Shown in pieces: positions 50,736 to 59,581 of a stretch of 61,651 bases of DNA (positions are counted from its first letter, which is position 1; the number at the start of each line of letters is the position of its first letter). Both the position numbers and the translations under genes were made by a program. Under the pieces are notes generated by a model that searched no databases, had not been told where the DNA came from, and was given only the letters and a program-made list of their open reading frames with translations. Source of the DNA: an uncultured Clostridia bacterium (GTDB lineage Bacteria; Bacillota; Clostridia; Saccharofermentanales; DTU023); contig CAKZWV010000065.1 of NCBI GenBank assembly GCA_937922005.1, positions 1-61,651 on the forward strand. Reading direction: 5' to 3'.

Positions 50736-51687
50736 GGCATCAAGGCTTTCAGCCCGTAAGAATCGCAAATCTTCCGCTCTCTACAATAAAATTCGGGAAA
50801 AAACCGCACGGTCCTATGCCATCCATGATGGTTTCAAGAATATGGCCCGCCATCCCTTTTCCGTGTTGGCTTCTGTCACTACGATGACCATCATGCTCTT
50901 TTTGATTGCCCTCTTTCTTCTTTTTGCGGTCAACGCCAATTATTTAATTGGGGCGGCCAGCCAAGAGCCTCCGGTTGAAATCCGTTTTAAAAGGGGGGCC
51001 ACTTTGGAGGAGGCCCGGGCCCTGGCCCAATACCTGGGTGATGACCTCAATGTTATTGACCACCGGCTCATGACTCCGGCAGACAACTTTCGGGAATTTA
51101 AAGATAAAATGGGCGATTCAGACCTCTTTGAGGGCTTTGACTATGAACAATTTATTCCCTATACCATCCGACTCCGCCTAGACAACCCTGGAAAGGGCGT
51201 TCATTTTAGAGAGGAAATGATGGGGATGCGGGGCGTCAGTGAAGTGGTCATGGAGGAAAATTTGATGAATTTGTTGACAACGGCCCTGCAAAAAATTGGC
51301 ATCATTGTCGGTATCTGTTTTGCTGTCTTGGCCAGTATTACGGTCTTTATCATCAACAATATGGTCCGCCTTTCCGCCTTGGCCCGGTCGGACGAAATTT
51401 CCATCATGAAATATCTGGGCGCCACCGACGCCTACATTAAAATTCCCTTCTCTGTCGAAGGGCTGATTGTGGGCACATTGTCTGCCCTCCTTTCTGGAGG
51501 AATTGCCATGATCATCTATCGCTTTTTATCATCTAGTATAGGAGCCCATATCGGCGAAACAGGCAGCCTATCCCTCCTATCCACCGGCCGACTCCTGCCA
51601 CTCGTATTTGGCACTTGTCTTGGCATCGGTCTCCTTCTGGGGGTTCTTACAACCTCTTTTGCGGTTAAAAAATATGTCAGAGTCTAA
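50725..51687 (+). CDS. ftsX: Cell-division permease-like protein FtsX
   Basis: 320 residues, four transmembrane helices (about 46-72, 190-213, 247-270 and 290-312) and one large extracellular loop (75-185) that contacts the hydrolase or its activator. GFKNMARHPFSVLASVTTM at the N-terminus and LGATDAYIKIPFSVEG are typical. The basic, ~30-residue N-terminal segment is cytoplasmic. AAAAGGAG lies within the end of ftsE, and the genes overlap by 11 bases. Confidence 0.95.
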   Translation: MKSKASRLSARKNRKSSALYNKIREKTARSYAIHDGFKNMARHPFSVLASVTTMTIMLFLIALFLLFAVNANYLIGAASQEPPVEIRFKRGATLEEARALAQYLGDDLNVIDHRLMTPADNFREFKDKMGDSDLFEGFDYEQFIPYTIRLRLDNPGKGVHFREEMMGMRGVSEVVMEENLMNLLTTALQKIGIIVGICFAVLASITVFIINNMVRLSALARSDEISIMKYLGATDAYIKIPFSVEGLIVGTLSALLSGGIAMIIYRFLSSSIGAHIGETGSLSLLSTGRLLPLVFGTCLGIGLLLGVLTTSFAVKKYVRV

Positions 51688-53074
51688 GCCATTTCCTTCA
51701 AAATCCCCTAAGCGTCTGGCCTTGATATTGTCTTTATTATTCCTGGCCTCTTGCCTTTCCTGGGTCTTACCTAGGAAGGAGGGGTCGCCCTTTTCCCATG
51801 GAATCCCTGTCCAGGCTGAGGAAGATATCGACAAAAAGAATGGAGAAAAGAGAGAAAGCGTGAAGGTTCAAGTTGAGGAAAAGAAGGAGGAAGTGAAAGG
51901 AGAAAGCAAGGCCCAAGAGGATGAAAAGACAAAATTTGAAGGAGAAATCCGCCAACTGCAAGAGCAAAGAGAAGCCATCGGCAAGCAACGTAAATGGGTG
52001 GAATCTCAAATTGAGGACCTAGTCAATAGTAAAAATCAGGTCAACTCAAAATTTGAATGGCTCTTAGATCGTAGCAAAGAGGAACAAGAGCTCTATATGC
52101 AGCGGCAAACGGAATTGGATGGTCTCTTGGGGATCATGCAAACCCTTAATCTCAATGTAGAGATCCTTTCTGAGCAATATGAAGCCAAACGCCTCCAATA
52201 TTCGGAGCGTTTGGCTCGGATGTTTCTCCACCAGAAAAAGAGTCTCCTAGAGGTCTTTTTAGAATCCAAGTCCCTGGGGGGCTTTTTGAGTACCGTTAAA
52301 TTTATGCAAATTGTGGCTCAGGCTGATGAGGAAGCCCTCAAAGACCTGGAAGAAAGCAAGCGGAATCTCGAGGCCCAAAAGAATGAGACAAATACTCAAA
52401 TTAAAGCCCTCGAGAAACAGATGGAGCGGATCAAAGCTGAAATGTCCAGTATTGAACGGGGGATCTTTGATATCCGTCGGCGCTATGATCGCCTGGACCA
52501 GCAGATTCGCACCCGGTCTCGGCAGCTTTCCCAGTATAGTAGCCGGAGTCGAGAAATCACAGATGCCATTGAAGAGGCAGAACGCCGGAAAAATCTGGCC
52601 GAGCAAAAAGCTGCCCTCCTTGCTGAAAAAATGATGGAAAAGAAGCTGGGTCGTAAGCTTTCAGGCAAAGCCGCCCTCGACTATGACTTTACCTGGCCTT
52701 TACCCAACCACTATGAAATTACCTCCACCTTTGGCTACCGGGATGTGCCAGAACTCAATCTCCATGACTTCCATACAGGCCTTGACATTGCGGCCAATCA
52801 TGGCGAGCCGGTTGTGAGTGCAGAAGATGGGGTGGTGAGTTTTGTAGGTCAGCTCCCCTATGGGAACAACACGGTTAAGATCCAACATGGCCAAGGGGTT
52901 GCTACCATGTATTGCCACTTGAGTGGCTTCAATTGTGAGGTGGGCCAACAAGTCAAAGCAGGCGATGTCATTGCTTACGTCGGCAGCACAGGTCTAGCCA
53001 CAGGTCCACACCTGCAATTTGAAATACAGATTGACGGGGTTCCGGTCGATCCAGAACTATATTTGTACCACTAA
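51674..53074 (+). CDS. Secreted coiled-coil M23 (LytM) protein, FtsEX-partner type, probably non-catalytic
   Basis: 466 residues. A signal segment (14-30) contains LASC, a possible lipobox with Cys27; cleavage after VQA (48) is the alternative. Residues ~55-330 are long coiled coils with the PcsB/CwlO-like hinge (YSERLARMFLHQKKSLLEVF). The LytM domain (340-466) keeps His367 and Asp371 (HTGLD), His415 (YCHLSG) and His446, but the usual G-P-H-L-H-F-E reads GPHLQFE, replacing the third zinc ligand by Gln448. It is therefore likely an EnvC-like activator. The ATG overlaps ftsX by 14 bases without a clear Shine-Dalgarno site, indicating coupling. Confidence 0.88.
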   Translation: MSESKPFPSKSPKRLALILSLLFLASCLSWVLPRKEGSPFSHGIPVQAEEDIDKKNGEKRESVKVQVEEKKEEVKGESKAQEDEKTKFEGEIRQLQEQREAIGKQRKWVESQIEDLVNSKNQVNSKFEWLLDRSKEEQELYMQRQTELDGLLGIMQTLNLNVEILSEQYEAKRLQYSERLARMFLHQKKSLLEVFLESKSLGGFLSTVKFMQIVAQADEEALKDLEESKRNLEAQKNETNTQIKALEKQMERIKAEMSSIERGIFDIRRRYDRLDQQIRTRSRQLSQYSSRSREITDAIEEAERRKNLAEQKAALLAEKMMEKKLGRKLSGKAALDYDFTWPLPNHYEITSTFGYRDVPELNLHDFHTGLDIAANHGEPVVSAEDGVVSFVGQLPYGNNTVKIQHGQGVATMYCHLSGFNCEVGQQVKAGDVIAYVGSTGLATGPHLQFEIQIDGVPVDPELYLYH

Positions 53075-53147
53075 TATTCTCTTTTAGAAGCTAGAAAGGG
53101 TTCATGAGCTGTCTTAGCCCTTGGTCTCTAGCAAAAAAGCCTAGATT

Positions 53148-53156
53148 TGATATAAT
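53148..53156 (+). promoter_or_regulatory. Extended -10 promoter of ctpA
   Basis: TGATATAAT at 53148-53156 is a consensus extended -10 element; no convincing -35 lies 17 bases upstream. It gives a leader of ~85 bases before ctpA. Confidence 0.55.
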
Positions 53157-53246
53157 GAGCCATTGAAGAACCTGGTTGTTGCCTAGCCTCTTGGAGGCCA
53201 GGTCGACATACGGGACAAAGTCTGAAATAGAAGGTGAGGATATGCG

Positions 53247-54911
53247 ATGGCAGATCATGAATCAAGGTGCATAGCTGACCAAGAAAAAGAAAAACACTGC
53301 GAGGAAAGGACTTCTTCCTTAGCTTTAATGAAAAGACGGGGGGCCAGTGTCCCTGCAATTGTTGTTTGCGGGGTCATCTGTGCCCTACTTTTGATTGGGG
53401 GAGTGACCTACTGGAGCACCAGATCCCATGCCCCAGCCAAGGGGGTCAAGACCCATACGAGATATTATGACCCAAGCACAGATCCGACTGTAAATGAGGG
53501 CCAGGGTAAGGCAGATACGGAGACCGAGCCTTCTGAGCAAGTAAAAGCCCAGGATAAGGAAAAAAAGGGGCAAGAGACGAAGAATACGGTCAAAAAAGAT
53601 GCGGATAAAAAGGATGCGGATAAAAAGGATGCTAAAGAAGATTCCGACAAACAAAGTGAGGCTAGCATTCCTGGGGATGTAGAAGAGTTCGTCGATGAGC
53701 TTTCGGGAGTTGTAGAAAAATACAAAGAAGAAAAGGTGAGCGATGAAGAACTGGACGCCCGCTTGGATCATTTGTTGAAGAGTCTGCAGCTCCAAGGAGA
53801 TGAGGAAAGCCAGGTGGCAATGAAAAAACTCATCGACGTTTTATCGATCCTCCAGGATGATTACTATGAGCAGTTGTCAGATGCGGACCTGATCCGGGCG
53901 ATGACCGAGGGGGTCGTCAATATGATGAGCAGCCCCTTTACTTTCTATGTAAATGCCAAGGACCACGAGGCCGATACCGAGGCCATGAGTGGGGAATATG
54001 AGGGAATTGGGGTTCTGATCCAATTCGATCAAGAAAAAAAGACTTATACAGTCACAGATATCATGGATGGGTCACCTGCTGGCAAGATTGGTCTACGGAT
54101 TGGCGATGCCATCGTCAAGGTGGGAGATACGGATACGAGGGACTTTGAAGATATTCAAGAGCTGGTCTCTTTGGTCCGGGGAAAACCCAATACGACCGTG
54201 CATTTAACAGTGTACCGGCCTGATGATAGGAAAGAATATGAATTTGATGTTCCCCGTAAGAAAATCCAAAATGCCAATATCCGGGTAGAGATGCTGGAAG
54301 ATGGGATCGGCTATATTCGGATGACTGAATTCTCCCAAGGTCTAGCGAAGAATTTCAAGCAAGGCGTCACAGAACTCTTGGGAAAAGGGGCCAAAACCTT
54401 TATCTTTGATATGAGGAACAATGGGGGGGGATTTGTCAATGAAGTTCTCGATATGCTGAATTTCTTGCTCCCAGAGACTAGGATTGCTTCGGCCAAGGGA
54501 CGGACCGATGGCAAGAATTTTGAAACAGTCTGGGAATCCGATGCCTATATGGGGGTCCCGGAGTCTATGCGGTATTTTATCCTGACCAATGAATTTACGG
54601 CGAGCGCCTCAGAACTTTTCACGGGCTCTTTGAGAGAGAATGGGAAGGCCGAGAGCATCGGTATGACCACCTTTGGTAAGGGGGTAGGCACCTTAACGAT
54701 TGAACTTGAGGATAAATCGGCAGTTCAGGTGACCAATTTCCACTATTATTTGCCCCATGACGTCGAAGTCCATGAGGTAGGCCTGCCTCCGAATTATGAG
54801 GTGGAGTTGCCCCAGGAAATGCGAGGACTGAGCGTCTCGCAATTGGATCGAAAAAAAGACCCACAATTTCAAAAAGCTTTGGAACTTGCAAGAAAGGAAC
54901 TAAAAAAATAG
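53247..54911 (+). CDS. ctpA: C-terminal processing peptidase (S41), membrane-anchored
   Basis: 554 residues. A cytoplasmic N-terminus, one transmembrane helix (35-53), then a lysine/aspartate-rich linker (about 90-140) with repeated KKDAD units, a PDZ domain (about 245-330: GIGVLIQF to FDVPRKK) and the S41 protease core (IGYIRMTEFSQG, FDMRNNGGGFV, TNEFTASASELFTG with the catalytic Ser, and TTFGKGVGT with the catalytic Lys). Such proteases often follow ftsEX-M23 genes and process wall-related exported proteins. GGTGAGGA precedes the ATG. Confidence 0.93.
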   Translation: MADHESRCIADQEKEKHCEERTSSLALMKRRGASVPAIVVCGVICALLLIGGVTYWSTRSHAPAKGVKTHTRYYDPSTDPTVNEGQGKADTETEPSEQVKAQDKEKKGQETKNTVKKDADKKDADKKDAKEDSDKQSEASIPGDVEEFVDELSGVVEKYKEEKVSDEELDARLDHLLKSLQLQGDEESQVAMKKLIDVLSILQDDYYEQLSDADLIRAMTEGVVNMMSSPFTFYVNAKDHEADTEAMSGEYEGIGVLIQFDQEKKTYTVTDIMDGSPAGKIGLRIGDAIVKVGDTDTRDFEDIQELVSLVRGKPNTTVHLTVYRPDDRKEYEFDVPRKKIQNANIRVEMLEDGIGYIRMTEFSQGLAKNFKQGVTELLGKGAKTFIFDMRNNGGGFVNEVLDMLNFLLPETRIASAKGRTDGKNFETVWESDAYMGVPESMRYFILTNEFTASASELFTGSLRENGKAESIGMTTFGKGVGTLTIELEDKSAVQVTNFHYYLPHDVEVHEVGLPPNYEVELPQEMRGLSVSQLDRKKDPQFQKALELARKELKK

Positions 54912-54914
54912 GAA

Positions 54915-55922
54915 ATGGCCACAAAAGATATTTTATTGACAGGGGACCGGCCTACGGGCCCTCTCCATATTGGACATTATGCTGGCAGTTTAGCTAAGCG
55001 GGTAGCCCTGCAAGGGACCTATGATCCTAGCTATATTATGATTGCTGATACCCAGGCTTTGACAGACCATGCACAAGAATCGGCCCTTTTGAAGGAGCGG
55101 ATCATGATGGTGATGAAGGATTATTTGTCGGTAGGTCTGGACCCGAATCAGTATACGATTTTCCTCCAGTCTTTGGTGCCGGAACTTCACGAATTTACCA
55201 GTATATATATGAATTTTGTGACCTTCGCCCGCTTGCGGCGTAATCCTACGGTCAAGACGGAGATGCAAAGCAAGAACTATGGGGACCAGGTTCCGGTAGG
55301 TTTTCTGGTTTATCCGATTAGCCAGTGCTCTGATATTACGGCCTTTAGTGCCACGGTGGTTCCCACAGGGGATGACCAGCAACCCATGATTGAACAGAGT
55401 AATGAGATCGTACGTGCGGTCAATAACTACTGTCAAAAAGACGTTTTGGTGGAGAGTAAGGTTCTGCTGTCTGAGGTGACCCGGCTCCCTGGGACCGATG
55501 GAGGTCAAAAAATGGGAAAATCCCTTGGAAATTGCATCTATCTGACGGATAGCAAAGAAGATGTGGATGCCAAGGTCATGAGCATGTTTACCGACCCTAA
55601 TCACCTTAAGGTGTCTGACCCCGGTAAGGTTGAGGGCAATGCAGTGTTTGCCTATCTTAATGCCTTTGATCCGGATCGGGAGGGCCTAGCGGAGATGGAA
55701 GACCACTATCGGCGGGGAGGTCTGGGGGATGTGACTTGTAAACGTCGCCTCCAAAAGGTTTTGCAAGATGTTTTGGGTCCGATCCGGGACCGCCACGCCC
55801 AATATGCAGATAAGGACGAGGAACTTTGGGAGATCTTATTTGAAAGTTCGAAGCGGGCAAGGAGAGTTGCTCAAGCCAAACTCTTGGAACTGAAAGAGGC
55901 GATGGGACTTTCGTACGAATAG
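54915..55922 (+). CDS. trpS: Tryptophanyl-tRNA synthetase
   Basis: 335 residues, normal for the bacterial class Ic enzyme. HIGH motif is PLHIGHYAGSL, and KMSKS appears as GGQKMGKSLGN. TGDRPTGPLHIGH and TIFLQSLVPE are typical. It starts three bases after the ctpA stop with AGGA inside the end of ctpA, so the two are probably co-transcribed although unrelated in function. Confidence 0.96.
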   Translation: MATKDILLTGDRPTGPLHIGHYAGSLAKRVALQGTYDPSYIMIADTQALTDHAQESALLKERIMMVMKDYLSVGLDPNQYTIFLQSLVPELHEFTSIYMNFVTFARLRRNPTVKTEMQSKNYGDQVPVGFLVYPISQCSDITAFSATVVPTGDDQQPMIEQSNEIVRAVNNYCQKDVLVESKVLLSEVTRLPGTDGGQKMGKSLGNCIYLTDSKEDVDAKVMSMFTDPNHLKVSDPGKVEGNAVFAYLNAFDPDREGLAEMEDHYRRGGLGDVTCKRRLQKVLQDVLGPIRDRHAQYADKDEELWEILFESSKRARRVAQAKLLELKEAMGLSYE

Positions 55923-56034
55923 GAGAAAATCGGCCGGTCGAGAAGTTTCTGGGCCAGCTGGTGGAATATTTGGAGTAGGGTAGTGGAATATTTGCAGCGG
56001 AGCTAAAGATTTTGGAAAAAAGTGTGAAAAAGCC

Positions 56035-56063
56035 TTGTGTTATTCATAATTTTCCATTATAAT
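56035..56063 (+). promoter_or_regulatory. Promoter of the S10 ribosomal-protein operon
   Basis: TTGTGT (56035-56040) and TATAAT (56058-56063) are 17 bases apart. Transcription from about 56070 gives a 230-base leader before rpsJ. Confidence 0.75.
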
Positions 56064-56094
56064 ATTGAACGTTGTGAAAATATTTAGCGATGAA

Positions 56095-56227
56095 ACCTGA
56101 GATGGCCATTCCAACGCTGCGCGTGGGATGGGGAACTTAGGTGGAGCAGTCGGACTTGAAGTCTGGCGAACTTGACGCAGCATGCCTGAGAATAATCCGG
56201 CGCATGACTAGTGCGGCCGGTTTTTTT
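56095..56227 (+). ncRNA. Attenuator-like structured leader of the S10 operon
   Basis: ACCTGAG (56095-56101) pairs with CTTAGGT (56136-56142), enclosing CCATTCCA/TGGGATGG (56106-56113 with 56124-56131). A hairpin CGGAC-TTGAA-GTCTG lies at 56151-56165. A second CCTGAG at 56184-56189 can pair with the same CTTAGG, giving mutually exclusive folds. The element ends in a terminator: CCGG.CGCA at about 56197-56204 against TGCG.GCCGG at 56212-56220, followed by TTTTTTT. The layout is that of a transcription attenuator, perhaps bound by a ribosomal protein such as L4. I do not recognise a named family. Confidence 0.65.
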
Positions 56228-56301
56228 CTGCCCTTGAGGAGATGCCCGGGAAAGTTGCTACTTTCACAATAAGAAATTAGGCCAAGCCCAAGGAGGAATA
56301 C

Positions 56302-56613
56302 ATGGCGACGAAGCAAAAAATTAGAATTCGGCTAAAGGCGTTTGATGCCAGGATTTTGGATGAGAGTGCCTACAAAATCGTAGAAACAGCCAAGAGCACC
56401 AATGCCGAGGTGAGAGGGCCCATCCCCTTACCTACAGAAAAGACCATTACCACCATCTTGAGATCCCCCCACGTCAATAAGGATTCACGGGAGCAATTTG
56501 AACAGACGACGCATAAGAGACTGATCGATATTATCGCTCCAAGCAATCAGACCGTGGAAGCTTTGATGAGACTCCCAGTATCGACTGGGGTGAATGTAGA
56601 CATCAAGGTATAG
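56302..56613 (+). CDS. rpsJ: Ribosomal protein S10 (NusE)
   Basis: 103 residues, standard length. KIRIRLKAFDARILDESAYK, GPIPLPTEKT and SPHVNKDSREQFEQ are diagnostic. It belongs to the 30S head and also acts with NusB in antitermination. CAAGGAGGAATAC precedes the ATG. First gene of the S10 operon. Confidence 0.98.
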   Translation: MATKQKIRIRLKAFDARILDESAYKIVETAKSTNAEVRGPIPLPTEKTITTILRSPHVNKDSREQFEQTTHKRLIDIIAPSNQTVEALMRLPVSTGVNVDIKV

Positions 56614-56792
56614 TAGGTTCTAAGATGCAAAAGGATCTGAGCCCAGGCTTGCGCCAAGTGCGTAGAATGCTAGGTTCAGACGAAGGTCAAGTTCGCCACT
56701 AGGGCCAGGCAGACACGGCTCTAGCGCCCGGAAATGTCTTTTTAGACCAGACCGGTCCATTCCCAAAAGCGAACCAATAACCAGGAGGAAAT
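56614..56792 (+). other. Unusually long spacer between rpsJ and rplC
   Basis: 179 bases, where most bacteria have only a few dozen. It contains a hairpin CTAGGGCC (56699-56706)/GGCTCTAG (56717-56724) and a CTTTTTAGACC stretch further on. No ORF or promoter with good spacing is seen. It may hold a second control point. Confidence 0.45.
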
Positions 56793-57440
56793 ATGACAAA
56801 GTTTATATTAGGTAAAAAAGCCGGTATGACCAATGTGTTTGACGAAGATGGTCTATCGATTCCGGTAACGGTGGTCTCATGCGGCCCCTGCGTGGTCTTA
56901 GCTAATAAGACAGATGAAAAAGATGGCTACCGGGCAACGCAGATTGCTTACGAGCTCTGGGGAAAGGGCAACCAACCCCATGCAGGTGTCTTTAAGAAAG
57001 CAAATCTCGAACAGATGAGATATATCCGCGAGTTTAGAAATACGGATGAATTTGAAGTAGGAGCCACGATTAATGTGGCAGATATGTTTGCGGTAGGCGA
57101 TTTCGTAGATGTTGCCGGGACGTCCAAAGGTAAGGGATATGCAGGCGGGATTAAACGCCATGGTTACCAAAGAGGACGGGAGACCCACGGGTCTAAGTTC
57201 CACCGGGCATCGGGTTCTCTGGGATCTTCAGCCACCCCGGCCAAGGTCAAAAAAGGCAAAAAACTACCAGGTCGGATGGGTCATGAGCGGGTTACCGTAC
57301 AGAACCTTGAAATCGTTAAAGTAGATCGTGATCGGAATTTCCTCTTAGTCAAGGGGGCCATTCCTGGACCGAAAGGCGGACTGGTAGAAGTTACGACAAC
57401 CGTCAAGCACCACAAGGAAAAGAAGGCCAAGGAGGCATAA
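56793..57440 (+). CDS. rplC: Ribosomal protein L3
   Basis: 215 residues. ILGKKAGMTNVFDEDG at the start and the glutamine-bearing loop GGIKRHGYQRGRETHGSKFH are diagnostic, followed by GRMGHERVTVQNLEIVKVD. It is one of the first 50S assembly proteins and binds near the 23S 3' end. CAGGAGG precedes the ATG. One base separates it from rplD. Confidence 0.98.
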   Translation: MTKFILGKKAGMTNVFDEDGLSIPVTVVSCGPCVVLANKTDEKDGYRATQIAYELWGKGNQPHAGVFKKANLEQMRYIREFRNTDEFEVGATINVADMFAVGDFVDVAGTSKGKGYAGGIKRHGYQRGRETHGSKFHRASGSLGSSATPAKVKKGKKLPGRMGHERVTVQNLEIVKVDRDRNFLLVKGAIPGPKGGLVEVTTTVKHHKEKKAKEA

Positions 57441-57441
57441 G

Positions 57442-58065
57442 ATGGCGAAAACAAAAGTATACGATCTACAAGGCCAGGCCGTTGGCGAGTTGGAGTTAAA
57501 CGATACGATTTTTGGCATTGAGCCTAACAAAGATGTGGTCTATCGTAGTATCATTCTCCACCTTGAACAGTGCCGCCAAGGAACCGCAAAAAATAAGACC
57601 CGCAGTGAAGTACGGGGCGGTGGTCGGAAACCATATCGTCAAAAAGGAACCGGTCGGGCTCGTCAGGGGTCCATTCGGTCTCCACAGTTTATCGGCGGTG
57701 GCGTAGTATTTGCTAAAACACCCAGGAACTACGGGGGCAAGCTCAATAAGAAAATGAGGCAGCTTGCCATGAAGTCGGCCTTATCTCAGGCTCTGTCCTC
57801 AGATAAGCTCAGAATCGTGGATAATTTTGAACTTCCTGCAGCTAAGACCAAAGAGATGGCTAAGGTCATCCGGGCCTTCGAGGGAGAGGGATCTACTCTA
57901 TTGATTACACTGAATCCAGATCAAACCGTGATTCGCACTTCGAACAATCTACCTGGGGTTAAGAGCTCTGTTTATAACACCTTTAACGTATATGATTTGG
58001 TCAAGTATCAAAGAATTATTATGACCAAGGAAGCAGTCCAAAAAATTGAGGAGGTTTACGCCTAA
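57442..58065 (+). CDS. rplD: Ribosomal protein L4
   Basis: 207 residues. KTRSEVRGGGRKPYRQKGTG and RARQGSIRSPQFIGGGVVF form the extended tunnel loop; the C-terminal domain with NVYDLVKYQRIIMTKEAV is complete. L4 lines the exit tunnel and in gammaproteobacteria represses its own operon. Its start follows AAGGAGGC, and its stop overlaps the rplW ATG. Confidence 0.98.
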   Translation: MAKTKVYDLQGQAVGELELNDTIFGIEPNKDVVYRSIILHLEQCRQGTAKNKTRSEVRGGGRKPYRQKGTGRARQGSIRSPQFIGGGVVFAKTPRNYGGKLNKKMRQLAMKSALSQALSSDKLRIVDNFELPAAKTKEMAKVIRAFEGEGSTLLITLNPDQTVIRTSNNLPGVKSSVYNTFNVYDLVKYQRIIMTKEAVQKIEEVYA

Positions 58066-58418
58066 TGAGTCATGCAAGAAGTGTCATTTTAGGGCCTATT
58101 GTGACAGAGAAAACCACGAATTTGGCTGCTCAAGGAGTTTATACATTTGAAGTGGCTCCGAAGGCCAATAAACTGGAGATTGCCCAGGCCGTAGAGGAAA
58201 TTTTTGGCGTCAAGGTGGCTAGTGTGAACACCGTCAACTTACCTGGCAAGCCCAAGAGAAGAGGTATGGCAGAGGGACGCACTAAGTCCTGGAAGAAGGC
58301 CTACGTCAAGATCCAGACAGCCCCAACAACTCTCACTTACAAGGGCAAGGGCGGAACCGAACAAACATCGAAGAAAGAATTCAAAACTGAGATTGAGCAC
58401 TTCGGTTACGGCCAATAG
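58065..58418 (+). CDS. rplW: Ribosomal protein L23
   Basis: 117 residues, about 20 more than most; the extra part is a C-terminal tail (KGGTEQTSKKEFKTEIEHF). The core has ILGPIVTEKTTNLAAQGVYT, FEVAPKANKLEIAQAVE and KPKRRG. L23 sits at the tunnel exit and contacts trigger factor and SRP. It starts with a one-base overlap (TAATG) with rplD, with GAGG upstream. Confidence 0.96.
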   Translation: MSHARSVILGPIVTEKTTNLAAQGVYTFEVAPKANKLEIAQAVEEIFGVKVASVNTVNLPGKPKRRGMAEGRTKSWKKAYVKIQTAPTTLTYKGKGGTEQTSKKEFKTEIEHFGYGQ

Positions 58419-58451
58419 ACCGCCTACATTGTTGAGTGAAAGGAGAAAAGA

Positions 58452-59282
58452 ATGGCAGTTAAAACATATAAACCAACTTCCCCGGGTCTGAGACAAAAGA
58501 GCGTAGCAGACTTCTCGGAGTTAACCAAGAAAAAACCGGAAAAGAAGTTGTTGAAAAAACGCGATAAAAATGCAGGCCGTAACTCCTATGGACGGATCAC
58601 CGTCCGGCGTAGAGGGGGCGGAAATAAGCAAAAAATAAGGCTTATTGACTGGAAGAGAAACAAACTGGATATGCCAGCTAAGGTTCAGGCCATTGAATAC
58701 GATCCTATTCGTACAGCTCGCATTCTACTCCTGGCCTATCACGATGGAACCAAGTCCTATATTTTAGCTCCCCAGGGGGTGAAAGTCGGCGATGTCCTCA
58801 TTTCTGGTAACAACGTTGACCCCATTCCTGGCAATTGTATGCCTTTGGCAAATATTCCCGTCGGTACCACCGTTCACAATGTTGAGCTTCATCCCAATAA
58901 GGGTGCTCAAATTGTTCGTACAGCCGGTGGCGGGGCGCAATTGATGGCGAAGGAAGGCAAGTATGCAACTCTCCGTCTCCCCTCAGGTGAATACCGCCTA
59001 GTTCTTCAAGAGTGCAAAGCTACCGTTGGTTATGTTGGTAACGCTGAGCATGAGAACATTAAATACGGTAAAGCTGGCCGGGTCCGTCATATGGGACGGA
59101 GACCTTCCGTAAGAGGTAAAGCTATGAACCCCTGTGATCACCCTCACGGTGGTGGTGAAGGTAGAAACTCCATTGGCTTACCCAGACCTCTGACCCCATG
59201 GGGTAAACCAGCCCTAGGTAAGAAGACCCGTAACAAGAAGAAGTACAGCAATAAGTTCATCGTAAGAGGACGTAAGAGATAG
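58452..59282 (+). CDS. rplB: Ribosomal protein L2
   Basis: 276 residues. AVKTYKPTSPG begins the protein. GRNSYGRITVRRRGGGNKQK, VHNVELHPNKGAQIVRTAGG and HPHGGGEGRNSIG (with the conserved His of the peptidyl-transferase region) confirm it. AAAGGAGAAAAG precedes the ATG. It is eight bases from rpsS. Confidence 0.98.
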   Translation: MAVKTYKPTSPGLRQKSVADFSELTKKKPEKKLLKKRDKNAGRNSYGRITVRRRGGGNKQKIRLIDWKRNKLDMPAKVQAIEYDPIRTARILLLAYHDGTKSYILAPQGVKVGDVLISGNNVDPIPGNCMPLANIPVGTTVHNVELHPNKGAQIVRTAGGGAQLMAKEGKYATLRLPSGEYRLVLQECKATVGYVGNAEHENIKYGKAGRVRHMGRRPSVRGKAMNPCDHPHGGGEGRNSIGLPRPLTPWGKPALGKKTRNKKKYSNKFIVRGRKR

Positions 59283-59290
59283 GAGGAAGC

Positions 59291-59578
59291 ATGGCTAGAT
59301 CATCTAAAAAAGGCTACTACGTGGAGCCGAAGCTGTTCCAACGTATTAATGATATGAATGCTAAGAATGAGAAAAAAGTCCTGAAGACATGGTCGAGATC
59401 ATCCACCATCTATCCGGAAATGATCGGACATACGATTGCTGTTCATGACGGTCGTAAGCACGTCTCAGTGTACATCACAGAGGATATGGTTGCTCATAAA
59501 TTAGGTGAGTTTGCTCCTACCAGAACCTTCCGGGGACACCGCAATTCCAGTGAAAAGTCAACTGGGAAGGGAGTATAG
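59291..59578 (+). CDS. rpsS: Ribosomal protein S19
   Basis: 95 residues, standard. ARSSKKGYYVEPKL, TWSRSSTIYPEMIGHTIAVH and KLGEFAPTRTFRGH are diagnostic. It lies in the 30S head near the A-site finger. AGGAGG precedes the ATG, within the end of rplB spacing. Confidence 0.98.
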   Translation: MARSSKKGYYVEPKLFQRINDMNAKNEKKVLKTWSRSSTIYPEMIGHTIAVHDGRKHVSVYITEDMVAHKLGEFAPTRTFRGHRNSSEKSTGKGV

Positions 59579-59581
59579 TGT

